DNA of 64,000 nucleotides from positions 990,001 through 1,054,000 of the forward strand of contig NC_064037.1 of NCBI RefSeq assembly GCF_932526225.1. Direction: 5' to 3'. The stretch is from Nematostella vectensis (Eukaryota > Cnidaria > Anthozoa > Actiniaria > Edwardsiidae). The notes under the pieces were generated by a model that did not search any database, was not told the origin of the DNA, and saw nothing but the letters and a program-made list of their open reading frames with translations. This document shows positions 22,823-33,900 of the stretch, piece by piece; position 1 is the stretch's first letter; each line of letters opens with the position of its first letter. A program made the translations under genes and the position numbers.

Positions 22823-23729
22823 CTACCCGCTCTTGCTGCGCGGTTCTCCATGCACACGTGGTAACTCGACAAATACGTTTGGCTGGACGAGTAGCGAGTT
22901 GTACCTCGGGTTAAACCCGTCCCCAGGTCTCGGTCCGTGTACTATTGTCATGTATCTCGCCTGCTGTTTGCTCTGAGCATGCGCAATGGTTCCTATGACG
23001 TCAGTGGAAGTCACAGGCAATCGGCGGCAAGAAACTAGCAAGGGGGCAGGGTCTGAGTCGGGCAAGTCCTGCCTTTGAACGGGTCTAGTAGTCGTGCGTG
23101 GTCTTCCTGTGGTCATAACTTGATTTACGGTGTAGGGTACCATGCCTGTAAATGTTGTATGTCCGTGATGGACCTTGTTTAGCTGGATAGCATCTGTTTC
23201 CGGTGGACACCAAAACGAGGCTGGCAGATTGCGTTGCTTCATGGGTAACAATCGAGTATCTGAATATAAATGGTAAGATAAAATAAAATAAAAACCGAGT
23301 GACTGAAAATCCAGACAATCTTTGTTCTTGATATCTTGTTTTCACTGCACGAAATATGACTTCGGAGATAATAATATAAATGCTTACAACTTTATACACT
23401 CGACAATGAAAGATGGTACGGACAGAGTGCATAATAATATGCAGTGTGATCTGATCAAAAATTTGCATTTGATGTCATTCAAACTTACCAGTTACATTCT
23501 TCGTCTGGTTAGCTTCCATTGCCCTTTCAGTTGAAAAGAAATGCTTCAAAGCTTCCTCGAAATGCCGTTCAACTGCTACCCTTGGGTTTTCTTCGAAAAA
23601 GGTAAACAAACAATAACCGTCTGCGGATTGCGACTGTGGCCTACAACAACCACCTTGCACAGCTTCGCGAATCATCTTTCCATTGGCACCCACGAAAAAT
23701 TGCGGGGAATTTGCACTGCCACTTGCCAT
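22823..23729 (-). CDS. VGLL: vestigial-like (VGLL/Tondu) transcription cofactor
   Basis: Two coding exons on the minus strand. Exon 1 is 23729 down to 23489, from ATG to AACTG/GTAAGT, phase 1. Exon 2 is 23259 down to 22823, after a TTATATTCAG acceptor, ending TAG. They give 225 aa. Residues 39-62 match the Tondu (TDU) motif: YCLFTFFEENPRVAVERHFE, compared with the family pattern LFTYFxGDxxxxVDEHFxRAL. TDU motifs bind the YAP/TAZ-competing surface of TEAD/Scalloped factors, so the protein likely acts in the nucleus as a TEAD cofactor. A single motif with FTFF favours the VGLL1-3/vestigial type over VGLL4. The remainder is basic and proline-rich without known domains, as is usual here. The family call rests on the TDU motif alone. 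Confidence 0.78.
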
Positions 23730-26181
23730 TGGAATGCAATTTTGTCAATATTTCCTAATATGCCTGTTCAAAGAACTGCATATATATTTCTAAATTCCTT
23801 CAAAGGAATTTGAGGAGATGATAGAATTTTTGGACTCGCGCTGAGGCTCAAATTCTCTAAAATTGTTCAAAAAGCGTGCGCCATTAGTCGCGTTTTGTGA
23901 TTCGTCAACGATCTTTTAGCGCTCTATGATTGGCTGGGTGTTCCCAGGGTAGGACTGGTACTAGACGCACGTGTTATTTTCAACACCCTTGTGAATTTCA
24001 CCACCACTAGAGTGTTTTTCAAATCAAGCATTTGTAATATATCATAATGTAAGGGGAAATGAAATATCAGAAAAGTAAGGTAAGAATACAAGTAACTCTG
24101 TAAAATCACGATGCCCCCATTTAAAGATTTCCCTGGTCCTGATTCAGGTGGCATACAACTGAATGCCCAGAGCAGATGGAAAGTAAATCACTTAATGTTA
24201 CACTCTGTCTGATTCATTCAATCGTTTCAAGGTCTGTAATCTAAAGAAAAGAAAATAAGAAAAATAGAAATCACTTTTGATGCAATGAGAGGTATCTAAG
24301 TTATCGGGTCGAACGCTAGTTTACTGCCAGGAGACGAGTCTAACGCTAAGAAAGTAAATTAATGAACCAAATACAACCACATCCTTTTCGGTACAAGTTA
24401 CTTTGGATTTTTTAATAGAGTTCTGATTTCAAGTATTCTTATGAATTGCTTAAACAACAAAGTTATATTGATGGTAATAGTTTTTATAATTGCAGGCCTA
24501 TGAACAAGTATGAATAATTAACGTTGCTGATGAATTGTACCATACAACCTGTCAATAACAAAACTGTGTGTTGAACACTTTTGTGGCGGACTTCTTACCG
24601 ACAACTTCAGTCATGCGAGAGCTTTATTTCCTCGCTCAACTTCTAGCGATATTCCTGGGTTTCATGTTTTACGCTTGCTGTTGGCCTTGCGGAGTCTAAT
24701 CGTTAAAAGAACACGTCACGTACTTAAAGACTTGAACGCCGCTAAAATATTGCTGTAATTTAACTACAGCTCATGCAGGTAAAATACAAAATTTGGAAGC
24801 TAGAAGTGAGGAAACGGACAGTGTTGAAGTTATGACAGCTGGATGGAAATGATACATCTAATTTGAAAAAGGCACTTTGGATATAAATTGCTGACAATGC
24901 AGCTTTACGTCGCGGTAAAGAGCCAACGCGTCACCATCTTGTCCCGTGTTGTCCAGATAAATACGTCATGGATTTTTATCGCAGAAACAATGGATAAGTC
25001 GCATGGACCCAAAAGGAGAAGCAGAACCAAGATATTTGCCCTAAAAGCATAGTAAAATCCTGCCTTTATATTGTTTATCTTAAGGTAATTCGTGTAACCA
25101 ATTAATGGAGGGCTGCCAACGACACATGCTTTATTACTCATTAATCGAAATGGAATATCTTTCCCATCTGAAGTGTTGTATAATTTTTGACGGAGTTTTG
25201 AACTAGCGAGTAGATCGGATCTATAGACAATTACTAGTTTTATAAAGGGTGAAATGGTTCAAGTATCTGGACGTTATTGTTTTTTATCTCATTTTGCTCT
25301 TCTATATCGTATATCATAAGGCGAATGATCATTCGTCTTGCAAATACCACGTACAGCAGTAATTTCTATGTTTGAGTCCTTTGTTCTTTTATTAGCTATA
25401 GCCTACGCGCGCGGCGCCCGAAGTTTATGAGCTGATTTTCCCGCGTGCATGTCGATTGGCCTCGATGTGTTTGCTCAAACTATGCCCAACTCTTAAGCAG
25501 GTATTATTGTACGCACAAACTGCCGGAATAAATTAACAGTCAGGGCATGCAGTATGTTTGTTTTATTCACTGGTATTGGCCTTTTATTAGTTCTTTTAAC
25601 TATAAATTTGCATGACTGCAATCGTCAACCAACATCTTTAACCTTAATTTTTCTAAGGAAGTCTTTGCATTGTTTTGTCGGTCATAGTTTTAAAATAAAA
25701 CATGTTATTGAAAAATAAAATTAAAGATGGCATTTTACGCATTTTTTTTTTCTTATAACAAACGCCAAACAACGATCAATTTTGTTTTCTTCTAAATTGA
25801 TGGTAGTCTGTGATGAATGTAATCGTTCCTGATCAGCTCCCGGCAACGTCTCCTTTGCAAGACGTAAACACACACAGTGTAAATAAAAATGTAGTTTTTT
25901 TTTCCTTTCCTCGGATAGATATGTAATTAATTTTTCGTTTGAGAATGGAAAATCCTTGCGACGCTGTCGAACGATAGACGCTTAAATGTCTTCTACTCCA
26001 CATAACATCAACAAATCCGCGTTGTTGATGGTTTCCAGTACCAGTTCTTCTTGGCGTTTTCTGATATTAAAAAAAACTCGCTGTTTGTTAATGACATGAA
26101 TTTTCGTATCGTATCGTTAAAAAAACTATTTATTAAGTTGACTTGCTATAAAAGTTTCCCTACGTGGTTTTCCCTTTATCA
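23730..26181. other. region upstream of the VGLL-like gene
   Basis: About 2.4 kb between the VGLL-like start and the next minus-strand candidate exon. It should hold the VGLL-like promoter and 5' UTR. A minus-strand open frame at 24905-25141 has a hydrophobic LVLLLLLG stretch but no credible splice context or family match. No gene can be supported. Confidence 0.5.
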
Positions 26182-26696
26182 TCATCTGATGTCAAACTCA
26201 AACAGCCTTGCTAGTTCTTCTCCAGGCGAAAGTACAAAGTATGTATGTTGATGATTTGCATATATCGTAGCCTCTTTTTTATAACACAATTTAGCACAAT
26301 GCTCCACCATGTTTTCTTGTACACCAGCGCATTGCTTTGTGCACGTTCTATACAACAGCCTGCAGTGTAGCTTTACAGCAGTGAGGAAAAGCGTGCATTG
26401 AGAGCCACTTGGCGTGTCTGTCAGTGTGCAAAATTGATAAAGTTCGAGCATAACAAAATGAGATGCGGTGCAATTTCCACTGTGAAGTTTCTTCTCAAAT
26501 CCTGTGGAATTCAAATGTCCATCCCTATGTCATATAAGACACTGGTTTTGAGGGCCATTTTCTGATGGTTGCCCTGCTCTAAAGCATTTCCCAATGTAGT
26601 ATGCTTGAAAAAACGCCAGGACTCCAACAAGACCGATGATAAAACCCACGAACAGCACAGTAGCGGCTCCCACTGTCATCCTCACAATGCTGTATC
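26182..26696 (-). CDS. candidate exon of a BK-channel beta-subunit-like membrane protein, with an in-frame TGA
   Basis: After a GCATTTACAG acceptor (exon from 26696 downward) the frame reads YSIVRMTVGA, then a hydrophobic span VLFVGFIIGLVGVLAFF. A Cys-rich region follows with possible N-glycosylation sites NST and NCT and about nine cysteines. The NCT-x12-CT spacing, followed by a Cys and an LLYRT-like segment, resembles the extracellular loop of KCNMB (BK beta) subunits as I recall them. One TGA (26530-26532) interrupts the frame just after QCLI, yet Cys-rich, glycosylated-looking sequence continues in the same frame. Neither the first exon nor the second membrane span was found, and no good donor is seen. 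It may be a pseudogene, a recoded or mis-sequenced codon, or two unrelated open stretches. The family is tentative. Confidence 0.4.
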
Positions 26697-27439
26697 CTGT
26701 AAATGCTTGTAAACCTTTAAAGATTTCGTGTTTATTATGGGAACATCACTGAGCTTTTTCAGTTGTCACTCGAGAAGCGTTGTGTCGCGTTTTCATGGTA
26801 AATTCACACAGGTAAACATGAATAATTGAACAAGTTCTTTCTTTACTGCCTCATAAGCGGATTTTTCTCAGACCAAGTCATCACGTGATAAACTTCCAGT
26901 CAGGTGTCACTTTTAACTCGTGAATGCTTGCAAAGCATTTACGAGTTATTGGAGGGACTTCTGTGTCACTCGATCGTCGGATGGTCGGATGGATCATCCG
27001 TAAACTTTTTGTGGTCTTTCTGTGCTTTTACAACACAGCAATTCTTAGATCTTCCTGTAAACTTCCGGTGACCAACTTCCGGTTAAAGCTTAGTATTATA
27101 AAAGAGCCTTGTCATCGACCTGTGACCGCTACGGGCATAACACGTGTTATAGCCGTAAAGTATATATAAACTAGTTTTTTTTTTTTTTTTTTCAGAAAAG
27201 TCTTCGATGTGGGTTGAGCGTGCGCATGCGCCTTCGTCACTGACGTCAATCCATCTTCTACGTTTCAGTCCAATTCAAGTTGTTAGTTTGCAAACAAAAC
27301 AAGTTAAATGCTAGCAAAGCTTTTAATTCTCCTTGTTTTAGTACCTGAAGATTCGCTTCTCTGGGTTTTCGCGTTATTTTTTTAATTTGTGCTGAAAGAG
27401 CGGATAGCCAAAGCTGCGACTTTTAAAGTCAGAGAAACA

Positions 27440-27550
27440 CAAGGTAAAAGCCTCTGTTAGCAGGGCCTTTCTTTGCAGGGTAATAAAAGAAAGCCTCTGT
27501 TTGCAGGGCCTTTCTTTGCAGGTTAATAGGAGAAAGCCTCTGTTTGCAGG
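27440..27550. repeat. degenerate tandem motif AAGCCTCTGTTTGCAGG
   Basis: Three imperfect copies of AAAGCCTCTGTT(T/A)GCAGG, two of them followed by GCCTTTCTTTGCAGG. It is related to the GCTAGCAGG motif seen at 60164-60425 and 60980-61042. Confidence 0.7.
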
Positions 27551-27574
27551 TCAGATCACTACTTTTGACATCTA

Positions 27575-27708
<134 letters not shown>

Positions 27709-27734
27709 TTTTTATTGTAATAATAAATAGTCAT

Positions 27735-27910
27735 ACTGTACTTGGTGTTTCATCACATCGAAAAGAAAGGACATTTTTATGTACTCTCAGCATCTTGGAT
27801 GTGTTTATCCTTTGTTTAAAATTCATCCTGTATATTTTTATGCACACAAGAAAATAAATAGAAAAACAATTTTGCATTCACGAGTTGGCTCACAGAGCCC
27901 TTTGATTAAG
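27735..27910 (+). repeat. dispersed repeat, copy 2
   Basis: Homologous to 16010-16170 in the EIF3E intron, in the same orientation, with insertions. It ends about 80 bp before the 56-bp satellite begins. Confidence 0.75.
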
Positions 27911-27984
27911 TTCTGCTGTCACCGCTCCGCTCGGCTGGCCGCAAGGCAGCATGGGGCTGGCGCGCAACGCTTCCAGTGCCTATA

Positions 27985-30900
27985 TAGGACAGTACATAAG
28001 CACAGTAGCAAACCTTTTCTCCGCTCCTAAATGAAGCCAAAGAGTATCATAGTAAGCACACTAGCAAACCTTTTCTCCGCTCCTAAATGAAGCCAAAGAG
28101 TATCCTAGTAAGCACAGTAGCAAACCTTTTCTCCGCTCCTAAATGAAGCCAAAGAGTATCATAGTAAGCACACTAGCAAACCTTTTCTCCGCTCCTAAAT
28201 GAAGCCAAAGAGTATCCTAGTAAGCACACTAGCAAACCTTTTCTCCGCTCCTAAATGAAGCCAAAGAGTATCATAGTAAGCACACTAGCAAACCTTTTCT
28301 CCGCTCCTAAATGAAGCCAAAGAGTATCATAGTAAGCACACTAGCAAACCTTTTCTCCGCTCCTAAATAAAGCCAAAGAGTATCCTAGTAAGCACAGTAG
28401 CAAACCTTTTCTCCGCTCCTAAATGAAGCCAAAGAGTATCATAGTAAGCACACTAGCAAACCTTTTCTCCGCTCCTAAATGAAGCCAAAGAGTATCCTAG
28501 TAAGCACACTAGCAAACCTTTTCTCCGCTCCTAAATAAAGCGAAAGGGTATCCTAGTAAGCACACTAGCAAACCTTTTCTCCGCTCCTAAATGAAGCCAA
28601 AGAGTATCCTAGTAAGCACACTAGCAAACCTTTTCTCCGCTCCTAAATGAAGCCAAAGAGTATCCTAGTAAGCACACTAGCAAACCTTTTCTCCGCTCCT
28701 AAATGAAGCCAAAGAGTATCCTAGTAAGCACACAAGCAAACCTTTTCTCCGCTCCTAAATGAAGCCAAAGAGTATCCTAGTAAGCACACTAGCAAACCTT
28801 TTCTCCGCTCCTAAATGAAGCCAAAGAGTATCCTAGTAAGCACTAGCAAACCTTTTCTCCGCTCCTAAATGAAGCCAAAGAGTATCCTAGTAAGCACACT
28901 AGCAAACCTTTTCACCGCTCCTAAATGAAGCCAAAGAGTATCCTAGTAAGCACACTAGCAAACCTTTTCTCCGCTCCTAAATGAAGCCAAAGAGTATCCT
29001 AGTAAGCACACTAGCAAACCTTTTCTCCGCTCCTAAATGAAGCCAAAGAGTATCCTAGTAAGCACACTAGCAAACCTTTTCACCGCTTCTAAATGAAGCC
29101 AGAGTATCCTAGTAAGCACACTAGCAAACCTTTTCTCCGCTCCTAAATAAAGCGAAAGGGTATCCTAGTAAGCACACTAGCAAACCTTTTCTCCGCTCCT
29201 AAATGAAGCCAAAGAGTATCCTAGTAAGCACACTAGCAAACCTTTTCTCCGCTCCTAAATGAAGCCAAAGAGTATCCTAGTAAGCACTAGCAAACCTTTT
29301 CTCCGCTCCTAAATGAAGCCAAAGAGTATCCTAGTAAGCACACTAGCAAACCTTTTCACCGCTCCTAAATGAAGCCAAAGAGTATCCTAGTAAGCACACT
29401 AGCAAACCTTTTCTCCGCTCCTAAATGAAGCCAAAGAGTATCCTAGTAAGCACACTAGCAAACCTTTTCTCCGCTCCTAAATGAAGCCAAAGAGTATCCT
29501 AGTAAGCACACTAGCAAACCTTTTCACCGCTTCTAAATGAAGCCAGAGTATCCTAGTAAGCACACTAGCAAATCTTTTCTCCGCTCCTAAATGAAGCCAA
29601 AGAGTATCCTAGTAAGCACACTAGCAAACCTTTTCTCCGCTCCTAAATGAAGCCAAAGAGTATCCTAGTAAGCACACTAGCAAACCTTTTCTCCGCTCCT
29701 GAATGAAGCCAAAGAGTATCCTAGTAAGCACACTAGCAAACCTTTTCACCGCTTCTAAATGAAGCCAAAGAGTATCCTAGTAAGCACAATAGCAAACCTT
29801 TTCTACGCTCCTAAATGAAGCCAAAGAGTATCCTAGTAAGCACACTAGCAAACCTTTTCTCCGCTCCTAAATGAAGCCAAAGAGTATCCTAGTAAGCACA
29901 CTAGCAAACCTTTTCTCCGCTCCTAAATGAAGCCAAAGAGTATCCTAGTAAGCACACTAGCAAACCTTTTCTCCGCTCCTAAATGAAGCCAAAGAGTATC
30001 CTAGTAAGCACACTAGCAAACCTTTTCTCCGCTCCTAAATTAAGCCAAAGAGTATCTTAGTAAGCACACTAGCAAACCTTTTCTCCGCTCCTAAATGAAG
30101 CCAAAGAGTATCCTAGTAAGCACACTAGCAAACCTTTTCTCCGCTCCTAAATGAAGCCAAAGAGTATCCTAGTAAGCACACTAGCAAACCTTTTCTCCGC
30201 TCCTAAATGAAGCCAAAGAGTATCCTAGTAAGCACACTAACAAACCTTTTCTCCGCTCCTAAATGAAGCCAAAGTCAGTATCCTAGTAAGCACACTAGCA
30301 AACCTTTTCTCCGCTCCTAAATGAAGCCAAAGAGTATCCTAGTAAGCACACTAGCAAACCTTTTCTCCGCTCCTAAATGAAGCCAAAGAGTATCCTAGTA
30401 AGCACACTAGCAAACCTTTTCTCCGCCCCTAAATGAAGCCAAAGAGTATCCTAGTAAGCACACTAGCAAACCTTTTCTCCGCTCCTAAATGAAGCCAAAG
30501 AGTATCCTAGTAAGCACACTAGCAAACCTTTTCTCCGCTCCTAAATGAAGCCAAAGAGTATCCTAGTAAGCACACTAGCAAACCTTTTCTCCGCTTCTAA
30601 ATGAAGCCAAAGAGTATCCTAGTAAGCACACTAGCAAACCTTTTCTCCGCTCCTAAATGAAGCCAAAGTCAGTATCCTAGTAAGCACACTAGCAAACCTT
30701 TTCTCCGCTCCTAAATGAAGCCAGAGAGTATCCTAGTAAGCACACTAGCAAACCTTTTCTCCGCTCCTAAATGAAGCCAAAGAGTATCCTAGTAAGCACA
30801 CTAGCAAACCTTTTCTCCGCTTCTAAATGAAGCCAAAGAGTATCCTAGTAAGCACACTAGCAAACCTTTTCTCCGCTCCTAAATGAAGCCAAAGTCAGTA

Positions 30901-33900
30901 TCCTAGTAAGCACACTAGCAAACCTTTTCTCCGCTCCTAAATGAAGCCAAAGAGTATCCTAGTAAGCACAATAGCAAACCTTTTCTCCGCTCCTAAATGA
31001 AGCCAAAGAGTATCCTAGTAAGCACACTAGCAAACCTTTTCTCCGCTCCTAAATGAAGCCAAAGAGTATCCTAGTAAGCACAATAGCAAACCTTTTCTCC
31101 GCTCCTAAATGAAGCCAAAGAGTATCATAGTAAGCACACTAGCAAACCTTTTCTCCGCTCCTAAATGAAGCCAAAGAGTATCCTAGTAAGCACACTAGCA
31201 AACCTTTTCTCCGCTCCTAAATGAAGCCAAAGAGTATCCTAGTAAGCACACTAGCAAACCTTTTCTCCGCTCCTAAATGAAGCCAAAGAGTATCCTAGTA
31301 AGCACACTAGCAAACCTTTTCTCCGCTCCTAAATGAAGCCAAAGAGTATCCTAGTAAGCACACTAGCAAACCTTTTCTCCGCTCCTAAATGAAGCCAAAG
31401 AGTATCCTAGTAAGCACACTAGCAAACCTTTTCTCCGCTCCTAAATGAAGCCAAAGAGTATCCTAGTAAGCACACTAGCAAACCTTTTCTCCGCTCCTAA
31501 ATGAAGCCAAAGAGTATCCTAGTAAGCACACTAGCAAACCTTTTCTCCACTCCTAAATGAAGCCAAAGAGTATCCTAGTAAGCACACTAGCAAACCTTTT
31601 CTCCGCTCCTAAATGAAGCCAAAGAGTATCCTAGTAAGCACACTAGCAAACCTTTTCTCCGCTCCTAAATGAAGCCAAAGAGTATCCTAGTAAGCACACT
31701 AGCAAACCTTTTCTCCGCTCCTAAATGAAGCCAAAGAGTATCCTAGTAAGCACACTAGCAAACCTTTTCTCCGCTCCTAAATGAAGCCAAAGAGTATCCT
31801 AGTAAGCACACTAGCAAACCTTTTCTCCACTCCTAAATGAAGCCAAAGAGTATCCTAGTAAGCACACTAGCAAACCTTTTCTCCGCTCCTAAATGAAGCC
31901 AAAGAGTATCCTAGTAAGCACAATAGCAAACCTTTTCTCCGCTCCTAAATGAAGCCAAAGAGTATCATAGTAAGCACACTAGCAAACCTTTTCTCCGCTC
32001 CTAAATAAAGTCAAAGAGTATCCTAGTAAGCACACTAGCAAACCTTTTCTCCGCTCCTAAATGAAGCCAAAGAGTATCCTAGTAAGCACACTAGCAAACC
32101 TTTTCTCCGCTCCTAAATGAAGCCAAAGAGTATCCTAGTAAGCACACTAGCAAACCTTTTCTCCGCTCCTAAATGAAGCCAAAGAGTATCCTAGTAAGCA
32201 CACTAGCAAACCTTTTCTCCGCTCCTAAATGAAGCCAAAGAGTATCCTAGTAAGCACACTAGCAAACCTTTTCTCCGCTCCTAAATGAAGCCAAAGAGTA
32301 TCCTAGTAAGCACACTAGCAAACCTTTTCTCCGCTCCTAAATGAAGCCAAAGAGTATCCTAGTAAGCACACTAGCAAACCTTTTCTCCGCTCCTAAATGA
32401 AGCCAAAGAGTATCCTAGTAAGCACACTAGCAAACCTTTTCTCCACTCCTAAATGAAGCCAAAGAGTATCCTAGTAAGCACACTAGCAAACCTTTTCTCC
32501 GCTCCTAAATGAAGCCAAAGAGTATCCTAGTAAGCACACTAGCAAACCTTTTCTCCGCTCCTAAATGAAGCCAAAGAGTATCCTAGTAAGCACACTAGCA
32601 AACCTTTTCTCCGCTCCTAAATGAAGCCAAAGAGTATCCTAGTAAGCACACTAGCAAACCTTTTCTCCGCTCCTAAATGAAGCCAAAGAGTATCCTAGTA
32701 AGCACACTAGCAAACCTTTTCTCCACTCCTAAATGAAGCCAAAGAGTATCCTAGTAAGCACACTAGCAAACCTTTTCTCCGCTCCTAAATGAAGCCAAAG
32801 AGTATCCTAGTAAGCACAATAGCAAACCTTTTCTCCGCTCCTAAATGAAGCCAAAGAGTATCCTAGTAAGCACACTAGCAAACCTTTTCTCCGCTCCTAA
32901 ATGAAGCCAGAGAGTATCCTAGCAAGCACACTAGCAAACCTTTTCTCCGCTCCTAAATGAAGCCAGAGAGTATCCTAGTAAGCACACTAGCAAACCTTTT
33001 CTCCGCTCCTAAATGAAGCCAGAGAGTATCCTAGTAAGCACACTAGCAAACCTTTTCTCCGCTCCTAAATGAAGCCAGAGAGTATCCTAGTAAGCACACT
33101 AGCAAACCTTTTCTCCGCTCCTAAATGAAGCCAAAGAGTATCCTAGTAAGCACACTAGCAAACCTTTTCTCCGCTCCTAAATGAAGCCAAAGAGTATCCT
33201 AGTAAGCACACTAGCAAACCTTTTCTCCGCTCCTAAATGAAGCCAAAGAGTATCCTAGTAAGCACACTAGCAAACCTTTTCTCCACTCCTAAATGAAGCC
33301 AAAGAGTATCCTAGTAAGCACACTAGCAAACCTTTTCTCCGCTCCTAAATAAAGCCAAAGAGTATCCTAGTAAGCACAATAGCAAACCTTTTCTCCGCTC
33401 CTAAATGAAGCCAAAGAGTATCCTAGTAAGCACACTAGCAAACCTTTTCTCCGCTCCTAAATGAAGCCAAAGAGTATCCTAGTAAGCACACTAGCAAACC
33501 TTTTCTCCGCTCCTAAATGAAGCCAAAGAGTATCCTAGTAAGCACACTAGCAAACCTTTTCTCCGCTCCTAAATGAAGCCAAAGAGTATCCTAGTAAGCA
33601 CACTAGCAAACCTTTTCTCCGCTCCTAAATGAAGCCAAAGAGTATCCTAGTAAGCACACTAGCAAACCTTTTCTCCGCTCCTAAATGAAGCCAAAGAGTA
33701 TCCTAGTAAGCACACTAGCAAACCTTTTCTCCACTCCTAAATGAAGCCAAAGAGTATCCTAGTAAGCACACTAGCAAACCTTTTCTCCGCTCCTAAATGA
33801 AGCCAAAGAGTATCCTAGTAAGCACAATAGCAAACCTTTTCTCCGCTCCTAAATGAAGCCAAAGAGTATCCTAGTAAGCACACTAGCAAACCTTTTCTCC

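Noticed and set aside
24905-25141. Second membrane-span exon for the BK-beta-like candidate
   Set aside because: A leucine-rich stretch is present, but the expected flanking residues, phase and donor/acceptor pair could not be matched.
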